In this document: piece after piece, positions 1 through 11,180 of the stretch
Numbering within the stretch: position 1 is the stretch's first letter
Layout: each line of letters starts with the position of its first letter
Assembly: GCA_030765065.1 (NCBI GenBank)
Contig: CM060980.1
Location: 59,938,364-60,002,363 of the forward strand
Length of the DNA stretch: 64,000 nt
From: Deroplatys truncata
Taxonomy: Eukaryota; Arthropoda; Insecta; Mantodea; Mantidae
Direction of reading: 5' to 3'
Notes under the pieces: model-generated
Databases searched by the model: none
Told to the model about the DNA's origin: nothing
The model's input: only the letters and a program-made list of their open reading frames with translations
Program-made: the position numbers and the translations under genes

Positions 1-110
1 CCTGTTTGCTATTGGTGCTTGGTATAAAAAACTGTAAAAATAACAAGATTTATTGACCTGCGAATTTCAAGATATAACGCCGCGTAATACAAAAATAAGC
101 TAATAGTGGT

Positions 111-748
111 ATGGAATCAATTTTCAGAATTTTGCGCGAACGAAATTATGAGATTGAACAAACGAGTGATAAAGAAATTGCAAGTATTAAAGAACAGCGG
201 TTATAATATGAAGAAAAAGAGAGATGAAATTACAAACAAGCTCTTTTAAAACTTATGTGGAATGTGACTGCAAAGATAATTCAAGAAAATGTTATACAAG
301 ACTTACAACATAAGAAACGATCCGAAGTTACAAAAAACTGGAATGTTCTTGCATTCAATAATAATTATTAATGAAAGCACAAAAAATGCACGTTCGCGCA
401 TTGTAATTATCTCAACGAATCCCTCTCTGGCAAAGGTATAATTTTTCTTAAACAATTAAATTGAGCTATAAAACTCATTCTTTCTGTCATTAGGCAATTC
501 TTAAGGATTATCAAAGGTCTCTAAATAATTATGACAACAATCATTCGTTAACCACAATTAAATTACCAAAAAAGTATCAGCATCGTGGTATTATTGAAGA
601 TACTATACCTGCCACGTTATTATCTCATGAAAAATATAGGGTACTGAAATCCAGAGAAGGTGGAGATCCAATTCGTTGGGATTTCTTATCAATGCACCTA
701 GGTGGAAATGTTGCAACCAGGTGCTCGCGAACAATTTGTGCAAAGTAG
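111..748 (+). pseudogene. Decayed two-exon gene remnant, family not recognised
   Basis: One reading frame from an ATG at 111 runs about 108 codons to 435. It is broken by stops at 204, 225, 369 and 372, yet keeps long protein-like runs (for example SEVTKNWNVLAF near 325-356). At 436 a GT donor-like site follows AAAG, and at 492-493 an AG follows a pyrimidine-rich stretch, outlining a 58-base intron. Downstream, a frame from 494 stays open for 84 codons to a TAG at 746; it contains HEKYRVLKSREGGDP and IRWDFLSMHLGGN. The two frames differ by one base across the proposed junction, so at least one indel is needed. A retained intron argues against a processed copy. I do not recognise the protein. 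An old duplicate or dead host gene is the likeliest reading; chance ORFs are the alternative. Confidence 0.4.
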
Positions 749-1700
749 GGGAGTTTCATCCTGTTGGCCACCAAGGTGTCATTTTGATTCAAACTATCGC
801 TGCATATCGAAATACTAAAAGGGTGCTGCAAAGTTCGACTGTATCTGAAGGAATATAACTAGCAGAAGGTGCTCAGTATCACACCTGAAGTGCTTGGAAA
901 GATGTTTGGTGTAGCAATGAATAGGCGGTTGTGAGTGGAATCGCAATGCGCTAGTGTTTTAGAACTTGGATTACGTGTTCGAATCTAAAATGTGTTTTTC
1001 TCAACACGCTGTAGACTACTCATCTAAATTTTTGGAGATTAAAACCTGATTAGAATTTTTGGTTCTAGGTTTCCTTCTTCCTACAAATTCATTCACAATC
1101 GCAATACTAAGTAAATACCAGTGAAGAGGTTTGCAACTACATACATAGGCTTGTTAATCTTCGGGACCGATAGAGTGGAACGCAGGGCTTTCAGTTTATC
1201 TGATCTCTTGACGGAATGCATGTGTATGTAGCCCAGTATGCAAGAGTGAACCGGTTTTATATACTATGCTACAGTTAACTTTTGTTTTCGGTTCCCAAGA
1301 TTACAACCTTCTCAATAAATATTAATTTGTAGCGTATTTTGCCTAAAACCACATGTGAACTCTTGGAAGACTTTCATTGCTTTTAAAAGTCTCTGTAGCA
1401 TACACAAAAAAGTAAATTTCTAATAATAAAGATGTTATTGATAAGCATATTAAAGGTTAAAACAAAACAATATCCTAAGCAATATTACGTTTATAAATAA
1501 ACAGGAAAATGTGGACATTATATGCTTCTCTGTGTAACACCAACCAACATAAAATATTAAATACAATTTCGGTAATAAGTCTTTATTTTCCTAACGAATA
1601 AGACCTTTCTATGTATGTACTGTTAAAAGCATGAAATAAACAACTTAAATTCACGTCAGCAGCTACAAATGTGCACTTGTACAGTGTATCCAGTTGTAAC
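749..1700. other. No recognised feature
   Basis: AT-rich sequence. A weak tRNA B-box-like string (GTGTTCGAATC near 978) has no convincing partner box. Nothing else was recognised on either strand. Confidence 0.5.
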
Positions 1701-2563
1701 TACTTTCTCTACTACGTATAGTAAGGGGAGGTATTGTATTCCACCCAAAAATTCGATACCGAGATTTCACCGGAAATATATGTTTTGAGGCCCCCTGAAT
1801 CCAAAAAAAAGAATTTTTGGAAACATGTCCGTGTGCTTGTCTGTGTGTGTGTAGGTCTGTGTGACCGTGAACAGCATAACTCAGAAACGAACAAACGAAT
1901 AAACACTAAACTTGGTATTTAGGTCCAGTATCTTCCAGAGATGCGACACGAAGCTTTTCAAGAAAATCCCCCCACCCTGGGCTACCTTTTACATGGAACA
2001 TTTTTCGAAAATTTTAATTTTCTCAAAAATGGCTCTAACGATTTTGATTAAAATACCATATGTTTAAGATATTTTCATGACAAATGAAATGTATATCTCG
2101 AACTTTCTGGGAATGTCTCCAAAAGTATTCTTCAATGTGAATGACTTTTGCATAACTGGTAAACCATAAGAGATAGACAAACTTTCACTACACAAAAAAT
2201 GTAGATCTCGTTTAAATACACAATTTATGTCATAAACATTTTTTTGTTGAGTGAACCATTTTCGAGATATTGCTTGTTATTCCCTTAAATTTTGCAAAAC
2301 ATACTTTTTCTCAAATGGGAATTCGTTATTCATTTTTTTTTTTTGCCTGACATGCAAAGAGAATGGAATGCGCTACATAGCAACCAGCTCTTAAAATATT
2401 TGACTATCGCCTAAAGTCTACCATATTCACCTTGCACCTACAAGAAAATTACCAATAAGATTAATATCTCGATTAACTTGAAGCATATGGAGAATAAGCG
2501 TTTGTAAAAATAGTTTGTACAAGACTAGAGAAAGTCATGTGAGTGTAAGACATCAGATTTTTT
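1701..2563 (-). mobile_element. AHR repeat copy A, complete
   Basis: AHR names the main repeat family of the window. Orientation is given with TCTGATGTG as the 5' end and the hairpin as the 3' end. On the plus strand this copy starts TACTTTCTCTAC, then the hairpin TACTA-CGTA-TAGTA, a conserved stretch ending near CGGAAATA, a TG-rich tract at 1838-1862, and a conserved body, and ends AGAGAAAGTCATG...CATCAGATTTTTT. Length is 863 bp. The TG tract is interrupted and shorter than in copy C. Confidence 0.8.
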
Positions 2564-2679
2564 GCTTTTTGTTTAGTACTTACAATCTTAGTTTAACAAT
2601 TTATTTTTATTTTTCATAAATTTGTGTTCAGCAGTTAGCTTTAGTCAATTTTTTCTGAGATTTTTGCTCTTTTATATAT

Positions 2680-3292
2680 TACTTTCTCTACTACGTATAG
2701 TAAGTAGGGGAAGTATTGCATTCCACCCAAAAATTCGATACCGAGATTTCGCCGGAAATACATGTTTTGAGACCTCCTGAATCCAAAAAAAGCATTTTTG
2801 GAAACATGTCCGTGTGTGTGTCTGTGAACACCATAACTCAGAAACGAACAGTCGGATAAACACCAAACTTGGTATTTAGGTTCAGTATCTTCCAGAGATG
2901 CGACACGAAGGTTTTCAACAAAATCCCCCTACCCCAGAGTACCCTTTACATGGAACATTTTTCGAAAATTTTAATTTTCTCAAAAATGGCTCTAACGATT
3001 TTGATTAAAATATCAATATCTTTAAGATATTTTCATGACAAATAAAATGTATATCTCGAATTTTCTGGGTATGTCTCCAAAAGTACTCGTCATTGTGAAC
3101 GACTTTTGCTTAACTGGTAAACTATAAGAGATAGACACAGTTTTACTACACAAAAAATGTAGATCGCGTTAAAATACACAATTTATGTCATATACTTTTT
3201 TTTGTTGAGTGAACCATTTTCGAGATATTGCTTGTTATTCCCTTAAATTTTTCAATACTTATTATCTAAAATGGGAATTCGTTATTCATTTT
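2680..3292 (-). mobile_element. AHR repeat copy B, hairpin-end part (interrupted)
   Basis: The plus strand starts with ACTTTCTCTAC and the hairpin TACTA-CGTA-TAGTA and follows copy A closely, with a shorter TG tract near 2814-2823. The match stops in the T-run after GTTATTCAT, exactly where copy C begins. The missing remainder reappears at 4170-4446, so copy B was split by copy C. Confidence 0.8.
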
Positions 3293-3421
3293 TACTTTCT
3301 CTACTACATATGGTAAGTAGGTGAAGTATTGCATTCGACTCAAAAAATCGATACCGAGATTTCACCGGAAATACATGTTTTGAGACCTCCTGAATCCAAA
3401 AAAAGCATTTTTGGAAACATG

Positions 3422-3457
<36 letters not shown>

Positions 3458-4169
3458 TGTGTGTGTCTGTGAACAGCATAACTCAAAAACGAACAGTCGG
3501 ATAAACACCAAACTTGATATTTAGGTTCAGTATCTTCCAGAGATGCGACACGAAGGTTTTCAAGAAAATCCCCCCACCCCAGACTACCCTTTACATGGAA
3601 GATTTTTCGAAAATTTTAATTTTCTCAAAAATGGCCCTAACGATTTTGATGAAAATATCATATGTTTAAGATAATGTCATGTGAAATGAAATGTATATCT
3701 CGAATTTTCTGGGAATGTCTCCAAAAGTATTCTTCATTGTGAACGACTTTTGCATAACTGGTAAACCATAAGAGATAGACAAAATGTTACTACACAAAAA
3801 ATGTAGATCGCGTTAAAATACACAACTTATGTCATATACATTTCTTTTGTTGAGTGAACCGTTTTCGAGATATTGCTTGTTATTTCCTTAAATTTTCCAA
3901 TACTTATACTTTTTCACAAATGCGGCATTCATTTTTTTTAAGTCCTGGACACGCAAAGAGAATGGAATGCGCCACATAGCAACCAGCGTTAAAATATTTG
4001 AGTATCGCTTAAAAGCTACCATATTTCCCTTGCATCTACAAGAAAATTACCAATAAGATTGACATCTCGATATCTCGATTAACATGAAGCATATGGAGAA
4101 TAGGCGTTTGTAAAATTAGATTGTACAAGAGTAGAGAAAGTCATGTGAGTGTAACACATCAGATTTTTT
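3293..4169 (-). mobile_element. AHR repeat copy C, complete, nested in copy B
   Basis: Both family ends are present: ACTTTCTCTAC plus hairpin (CATA loop, one G-T pair) at the left and CATCAGATTTTTT at the right. The internal (TG)n tract at 3425-3465 is the longest uninterrupted one among the complete minus-strand copies. It sits in a T-run of copy B with no target duplication that can be told apart from the run. Confidence 0.85.
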
Positions 4170-4446
4170 GTCTTGGATATGCCAAGAGTATTAATCTGTG
4201 GTAAAGGGAATAGTGCTGCACCTAGCAACCAGCTATTAAGAGATATGTCTATGCTTAAAGGCTACTGTTTATCTATATTGCCCTTGTAAATATATTTTCC
4301 CCTTACATCTACAAGAAAATTAGCAATAAGATAGAGTCTGCAAATGTTTATCTCGATTAACATGAAGTAGATGGAGAAAAAGCGTTTGTAAAAATAGTTT
4401 GTACAAGAGTAGAAAAAGTCATGTGAGTGTAACACATCAGATTTTA
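4170..4446 (-). mobile_element. AHR repeat copy B, TCTGATG-end part
   Basis: Continues copy B after the nested copy C: homologous to the last quarter of copies A and C (ACCAGCTATTAAGAG, then CTACAAGAAAATTAGC, then GAAAAAGTCATGTGAGTG) and ends CATCAGATTTTA. It starts at the body position where copy B was cut. Confidence 0.75.
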
Positions 4447-4499
4447 TATACACATTCACACACAAACACACACATATATATACACATATATATATACAA
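4441..4499. repeat. Mixed CA/TA microsatellite
   Basis: Imperfect ACAC and TATA dinucleotide tract directly abutting the end of copy B. Confidence 0.8.
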
Positions 4500-4519
4500 A
4501 ATCAAAATGTTTACAAATA

Positions 4520-5093
4520 TTTCTGATTCCATAGTTTTCTCCAGTCATCCCTCTCATTTGATTCTTCCTCCTCCAGTCCTTTTGATTTCATCCCGCCCTT
4601 ATTTCCTACATCTAAGTATTGCTGAGTCTACCCCTTCCTCTTCTCCCAGGTGAACAGCATTACCAAACTTGTGTGAGTATACTTTCTTCTGGCATTCTCC
4701 TGATGTGTCCATACCAGTCTAATTGTGTATGGCACAATTAAACACCACGGAACTCTTAACATTCTTTCCTTCCTTAAATGCAATAGAGTTCCTATTTTTT
4801 TTTAATTTTGAATGCCTTGCTGATCTTCTTATAAGTCCATTTTCATAGACAATAACTTCGACATCAACATGTTTATTGAGCTTCCAAATTTCTGCCCCTA
4901 TGCGACAGTACTTCTTACCATGATTTGTAAACTTGCAATTTAGTTTCGTTGTTATATTTCTGTTCCATGAAATACTATTTAACATGGCTGTTATTGCTCC
5001 GTCTTTGTTAATTCTGTTCTTTATGTCACTCTCCTGTCTACCCTCTTTATCAGTTATAACGCCTAAGTACTCAAATTCTTTGCAAAATAACAT
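4520..5093 (-). pseudogene. RTE-type LINE remnant, region after the RT domain
   Basis: The minus strand encodes a stretch typical of the part following the reverse transcriptase core in RTE-type non-LTR elements: FEYLGVITDKEGRQE, DIKNRINKDGAITAMLNS, then IGAEIWKLNK and LIRRSARHSKL. After the stop near 4719 another frame gives YGHIRRMPEES, matching the usual W.GH..RM motif, followed by a Gly/Arg-rich tail. The RT palm and endonuclease are absent, so this is a 5'-truncated, frameshifted copy, as is usual for LINE insertions. Confidence 0.8.
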
Positions 5094-6004
5094 TGTATAT
5101 CCAAAAGAAGTAGAAAATATAGTTACATGAGTATAACTTAATCCCTGATTGACGACGTTGATTTAACATGAAGGAAATTTTACATTAAATCAAATATTTG
5201 CCTATCCTGTTTTGTAAAATAGTGCATCTCCTAGTAAATTGAGTAAATCCAGCTTCGAATCTCGCTTATGTATGTTTCCTTGGTCCAGAAAAGACAAATG
5301 GCAATTGCTTTCAGTTCTTTGGGCCCCGGGTTTATTTGAGCAATCAATTATTATTGTTTATTCATCGCCTCTAAAGCACTTAAATGTTTAAGGGACTTCA
5401 ATCTGTAAAAATGCTATCCTATACCTAAAACGCAAAATTCGGCCGTGTATATTCCAAACATGAATTTTAAAGTCTGCTTATTTTAAAAACGTTTGTTCTA
5501 TCTGGTCAAGAAAATGGTCTAAACTATCGATTATTAAATGGCTAAATGATTAAAAAGGATTTGCAAGGCTTGAATTTAGAGTAAGAGTGATGCAACTATC
5601 ATTTCTATTATCAAGGTGAATCAGAGGAAATCAAAAGCTCGTTGTACTAAAGGCTTTGAAATTTTATTAGGATAAACGAAAATTAGAACGCCATCGGATG
5701 TGACTGTGCTTATAACGTATAGCTATGATATTTTTTGTCTTAACAGTTTTATAATTGTGGCAAAATAAACACGTTAGACCTTACCATAACAATATAGACA
5801 ATATGCTACATCACAAGTGATGAAGACTGCAGGATTTTAAAGGTTAAGAAATAATGTTTACTATTTATCTGTTTTAATATGGTTATGTCGGAATTGCACA
5901 CATATTGCCGAGTTTGTGTTCATAAAGTTTTCAAAATGATTTTATGTGTGTTCTAAAAGGAGAAGTATACTGTAACAGGGACCATTAACAATTTTTGGTG
6001 GTTT
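5094..6004. other. No recognised feature
   Basis: AT-rich sequence with no supported ORF. It ends near 6000-6045 in a T-rich run that is best read as the poly(A) tail of the minus-strand LINE to its right. Confidence 0.5.
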
Positions 6005-6935
6005 TAAATTGTTTTTTTTGTTGTTTTTTTGTTTGTTTTTTCATTTTATTTATTGTCGCTTAACTGCAAGCGGATATATTGCAACATACAAATTATAGAA
6101 CAATACACTAAGGTGGATACAATAACACAGTGCAACAATGTTATTACGGTACAGATATGCACAATATACGGTACTGTTACGTACAATAATTAATTCAACA
6201 TACAACATTTTGCAAAACAAATCTTTTACAGTTGTATAGTCAAAAGTTAAACAATGATGTGGAGTGAAGAAATTTAAGGATAGCTTGGATAGTTTTCGGG
6301 TTACTGAATACTTTTGGACGATGAGCCGTTACATTGTACTGTTTTCTTTTTTCCTCTTATGCTGGACATGATGGGAAAGATGGTTAAGATTTGATGACAA
6401 TGTTGACTTCAGGTGGCTGTTTCTTGCGTAAAATGGGCATATGTGAGTCTTGTGTGGCCAATGCGAAGTCTTGTTATTTTTATTTGATCGCGGCGTCTTA
6501 AATTTATTAATATAGCGGGAGATGCAATCTTAGTAGACACTGTGACATGTAATTTGGTTTGGCCATTACTAAGCCATCTGTTGGTCCAGTTACCTTTTAT
6601 TTTATTTGTCACATGAGATAGACCTCCTAATGGTAGCTATGTTAGGGTCGGTTTGCGGATGTTTGGTGACTTCTCGCGCTGTGAAGTGCGCTTCTTCATT
6701 GCCTTTAACACCTACATGGGAAGGAATTGTGATTTGTTGTACTTCCTGGACTATAGCGTTGCGTGAGTATCTGTCTTTTAAGGCTTGTATGCGCTCATAC
6801 AGTACGTGAAAATTATAGAGTAGTTGCATTTATTTCTGGATCTCTGAAGTCTTTGTTTCATGGCAAACAATTCGCATGAGAATGCTGTATAGAATCTGGT
6901 GTCTGTACAGAATTGCAAAATCAGGGTGTACACAT
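6005..6935 (-). pseudogene. LINE 3' end with RNase H domain and poly(A) tail
   Basis: Minus-strand frames encode an RNase H domain of the Jockey/I-type: FYTAFSCELFAMKQRL (near 6900-6850), then YERIQALKDRYSRNAIVQ, then IPSHVGVKGNEEAHFTARE at about 6700. The last catalytic aspartate, normally EAD, reads EAH here. The following region LRRRDQIKITRLRIGHTRL (6520-6450) is the usual stretch after RNase H. A 3' UTR follows, ending near 6005-6050 in AATAAA-like and A-rich sequence on the minus strand. EN and RT domains are missing, so the copy is 5'-truncated and dead. Confidence 0.75.
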
Positions 6936-7503
6936 TCAGCTCCTTTTTATATTATAAACCTAATGCAAAAATTTAAAGCTGTTCTACCTTTTTAACATCT
7001 ATTTTAATGTATTTATAAGATGTAATCTTCTTTATGCTTTGGATCTTTAAAAGCTTCAACTTCAGCAAATATAAAATTACAGAAATCATGATGTTATTTT
7101 CACATATTCTTTAAAGAATAAGTATTGTTGGAATGGTGACGAAAACTTCAATGTCATAGCCGGGATATGAACTGAGCTGCCAAATGAGCTGCCATTGCAA
7201 CATACTGATACGCTTCTACCTTTCCAGCCTTAGTTTACACACGACATGGGTGAAAAAACAAATAATTAATAAACATTATTTTCCATTAAAAAGCAGCTTA
7301 ATAAAAATTCAATCTTTGTGTGTTTTTCAATATTTTAAAAATTAAATTAGTAACATATTTGGTAAAAATATAAAGAACAGATTACAAAATTGAATCTGAG
7401 AAGCCGAAAGAAAATTAATAAATTAATTCAAAAAGGGCATGTCGCTATGAAGTGGGAGTACTGCAGTAAGAAACTGACGAGGGATAAAATACCAAATTAT
7501 CTG
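6936..7503. other. Mostly unassigned; short fragment like the 26-kb foldback end
   Basis: At about 7150-7185 the string ATAGCCGGGATATGAAC and its flanks resemble the tRNA-like end of the foldback element near 26.4 kb. ACCTTTCCAGCC at 7218 is also shared. The rest is AT-rich and unrecognised. Confidence 0.35.
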
Positions 7504-8416
7504 AAAAAATCTGATGTGTTACACTCACATGACTTTCTCTACTCTTGTACAATCTAATTTTACAAACGCCTATTCTCCATATGCTTCATGTTAATCGAGA
7601 TATCGAGATGTCAATCTTATTGGTAATTTTCTTGTAGATGCAAGGGGAATATGGTAGCTTTTAAGCGATAGTCAAATATTTTAACGCTGGTTGCTATGTG
7701 GCGAATTCCATTCTCTTTGCATGTTCAGGACATAAAAAAAATGAATAACGAATTTGAGAAAAAGTATAAGTATTGGAAAATTTAAGGAAATAACAAGCAA
7801 TATCTCGAAAACGGTTCACTCAACAAAAGAAACGTATATGACATAAGTTGTGTATTTTAACGCGATCTACATTTTTTGTGTAGTAAAATTTTGTCTATCT
7901 CTTATGGTTTACCAGTTATGCAAAAGTCGTTCACAATGAAGAATATTTTTGGAGACATTCCCAGAAAATTCGAGATATACATTTTATTTGTCATGATAAT
8001 ATCTTAAACATATGATATTTTAATCAAAATCGTTAGAGCCGTTTTTGAGAAAATTAAAATTTTCGAAAAATGTTCCATGTAAAGGGTAGTCTGGGGTGGG
8101 GGGATTTTCTTGAAAACCTTCGTGTCGCATCTCTGGAAGATACTGAACCTAAATACCAAGTTTGGTGTTTATCCGACTGTTCGTTTTTGAGTTATGCTGT
8201 TCACAGACACACAGACAGACAGACACACAGACACACAGACACACAGACACACAGACACACAGACACACAGACAGACACACACACGGACATGTTTCCAAAA
8301 ATGCTTTTTTTGGATTCAGTGATTCTCAAAACATGTATTTCCGGTGAAATCTCGGTATCGAATTTTTGGGTGGAATGCAATACTTCCCCTACTTACTATA
8401 CGTAGTAGAGAAAGTA
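7504..8416 (+). mobile_element. AHR repeat copy D, complete
   Basis: Begins AAAAAATCTGATGTG, then ACATGACTTTCTCTACTC, and ends with the hairpin TACTA-TACG-TAGTA followed by GAGAAAGTAAAAA. The internal tract at 8204-8283 mixes CA and CAGA units (GACA repeats) instead of pure CA, at the same internal position as in other copies. Long plus-strand ORFs here (8070-8405) are driven by the repeat and are not genes. Confidence 0.85.
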
Positions 8417-8689
8417 AAAATGTTGACTTATAGTTTTGTCTTTGTTTACAGTGGAAATAATTGAATGTAATATTTGAAACAATGAAAAGCTGAAAGTTCT
8501 TGTCTGACATATACAGTCAGTTCAAAAATGAATGTGAAGGCTGTGTGAGCCTATATGGTGCCAAGGTGGTCCTTTAGTTGTAAGCGCGAGTCCATTCATT
8601 TTCAAAGTTGAAATTCATGCAATACAGATTGTGCCTGTGAGACTATCAGGAAAGACATTGAAGCAAAAAGATTTATATGATAGTGTCTG
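8417..8689. other. No recognised feature
   Basis: Unassigned sequence between copy D and the LINE fragment. Confidence 0.4.
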
Positions 8690-9215
8690 AGTGTCAATCA
8701 CCTTTATGCACACTTAGTTTCTCTAGCATTCAGTTAAAGCTGGTCTGGGTGTATCTACGAGTCTTCAATCAACTAGTCAAACAGAAAGGCTTAATCTAAT
8801 GTGGGTTCCAGGGCATGAGAGAATTGAAGGTAATGAAACTGCAGATCGCCTTCCAAAACAGGGAGCTTCATCTCTCTATACTGGTATAGAACCGTTTTGT
8901 GAGTTCTAGTCTTCTGTTTACAGGATACAGTAAGACTCTGGAACACGAAAAAGTAGGTAAGCTTTGGAAATCAGTTCCAAATCCTACCAAATCATGCTCA
9001 ATCATGCCAAAGAGTCTATAGACATTTCGGCTAGTAAAGTTAAAGGGTTTATTTTATAAAGCAACACTGAAATTGAAAGTATTTAGTGGTCTCTTAACTG
9101 TACATAGTCTTTTAGGAGAACATCTTCGTGTGATGTATGTAAGCTAATATAAACATTTGACCCCCCCCTGCAATGAAGAGAAAGAAACCGTAAAACATTA
9201 TCCGTGAATATATCA
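8690..9215 (+). pseudogene. LINE RNase H C-terminal fragment
   Basis: The plus strand at about 8797-8870 encodes LMWVPGHERIEGNETADRL, the last RNase H motif of a Jockey/LOA-like LINE; the catalytic D of ETAD is kept. Further frames give KVKGFIL and SLNCT plus a weak match to the C-terminal region after RNase H. Multiple stops and frameshifts are present. 5' and 3' limits are approximate. Confidence 0.65.
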
Positions 9216-10912
9216 CGCACTTTAGATCAAGGTATCGTGACTTTCTCCAGCTTTCATTGCCACTTCACTTACTTTTCACCGTCACTTCACTAATGTAATC
9301 TAGTTCAGTTTTCTCTATCACTTCACTTTTGTGAGTGCGCGTGGCAGTGAAGCAGCCTCCTCTTCTTTCTGCTTCACTCCTTAAAAAGCTCAACACAAGA
9401 CTTTGCTAATCTGTTGCAGTAGTAGCGCTTGCTGTACGTCACAAACTCACTCTTAGAACCAGCACTTTATGCCGCTTCATAATCACTTTATCTCACTAAC
9501 AGCGTCATTCGCCAATATGCTCGATTATATAGCCGCTGGAGTTTTCGAGACAGCTCTAGAGAATTCGGGAGGTGAAGAGAAAAAAGGTTTCCGAACAATC
9601 GATAGTACCTTTGGTGTTTGCGCTAAGTGAGAGCGCTGCTCCGTAGGTTTATCACTTCACCCGGCCAGTCGGCTGGTCGTTCTTCGACCGTCGACGTCTT
9701 CTATGCGGTAACTAAGGTGCATAGCTGCGACACAAGATTTTGGAGTTCCTTTCTACATATACCACTTTATTAAAAGTATGAAATTGAACTGAATCTGCAG
9801 CAGATGAAATGTGGTTTATTATATTTTAGGTGGCGCTCCGGGAATCGAGAGTGATTTCCTATCTACTGCTTAAATCAAACAGTTTTACGTTTGGAAAATC
9901 AATTATTTATTTTTTACTTTACTTAGCTTTCCTAAGAGCTATGGGACTCTTTCTTTCTTTTGACATTTCTTTCGAAATTATATTTTTTACAATTTTCTAT
10001 TTCAGACAACTATTTGTTATTACAATTTTGATTTCTTCTTTCTGTAAATTGATCATCACGTAACAAAATCTCAAGAGCGTTGTAATTATTGCGTTCCAAT
10101 TCTGTTATCTGATTTCTAGTTTTGTCTTTGTTCTTTTGTGTGGCGCGAATTTTATATTTACTTCCCTTTCAATTAACTTCTTATACATTTGTAGGGAGCT
10201 AATTACAACATATTTATGATGGAAAACATAAGTCCAGGTACTTCTATGCTTGCGCATGTTTTATTATTTCTCTAGCGTCTCGCGGAGCTTTCTATTTAAA
10301 TACCTCATCACTACACTACACCACACTACGCTTATTACAGTTACCATGAAATTAGTACTCAACTTTCCACCAAATATCTTCTCACAACTATTCTCTCTTC
10401 TTTAGCAATAATTTCTCTTCTCGCCGATCTCGCGACTGCCTCACAAAAAATACGATGGCATCTTTCTTCTAGCATGTTGATTTTTCTCCTTCTTTGACGA
10501 CGGATAACTTATTGTTGCCCTCATTCGTTGCTAAGTTCGACGTTTATTTTAACAGTTATTTCTCTACACATTATGTTTACACATTAAACTTTAAAATCCT
10601 CTTTATCATTCTTTTCTTATCTTTTCTTGAGATTTTGTTTGGGTTACATTATTAAATTCACTATATATTGCAGTTTCCAAATAATATTAATAATTTACGT
10701 TCACCTTTTCTGCTACTTTCTTTTCTTCGTCTTCTCTTGATGTGCACTTATATAATCACTCAATGACACTTAATTCCCGTCTCAATCGTGTATAATACAT
10801 TAACTAGGGTTTCAAAATAAACCTGTTACTATCGCAGTGGTGAGAAGCACAAGTTAACCTTTATCATCCATCATTTAATCTTTCTAGCTTAGTAATTACA
10901 AAAACTATATTT
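9216..10912. other. No gene; CACTTCAC-rich, promoter-like patches
   Basis: CACTTCAC recurs at about 9250, 9284, 9320 and 9652. TATA-like strings occur at about 9524 (TTATATAG) and 10288 (TATTTAAATACC). A TGGTCG-rich stretch lies at 9665-9690. These could belong to decayed LTRs, but no paired repeat or coding region supports that. A T-rich 77-codon ORF at 9830 looks spurious. Confidence 0.35.
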
Positions 10913-11180
10913 TAATAGTGTTTAATACCAGTTCTTACTGCATACGACACCACAGAAGGTGGACACTGATAATACGTAAACTGATTTTGTAATAAATTGA
11001 GAAAGTATATTTAGGAAAGAAACGTTCCAGGCCTAAGCTTTGGTTACCTACCCGGTATTTACCAGATATGAGGACTGAGGAAAACCAGGAGAAAACCTCA
11101 TTCAGGAAGGACAGTGCTGCAGGTATTTGAGCCGCAGACCTTCCGTTCAAGTTCGTGCCTTAACGACCTCGACTACCCAT
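10913..11180 (-). mobile_element. tRNA-derived SINE, family 3, copy 1
   Basis: On the minus strand a tRNA-like head (GGCTCAAATACC as B box near 11130) is followed by a body containing GGTTTTCTCCTGGTTTTCC and CCTGGAACG. The same order of blocks is found at 38489-38757, which defines the family. It ends toward 10913 with GTTAAACACTATT-like sequence. No target duplication could be fixed. Confidence 0.65.

Noticed and set aside
3282-3479. ORFs rich in HTHTHT or VCVCVC (also 8070-8405, 8162-8347, 52356-52709, 52435-52660)
   Set aside because: They arise from reading the CA/TG tract and conserved body of AHR repeats; equivalent ORFs in other copies are broken, so they are not genes.
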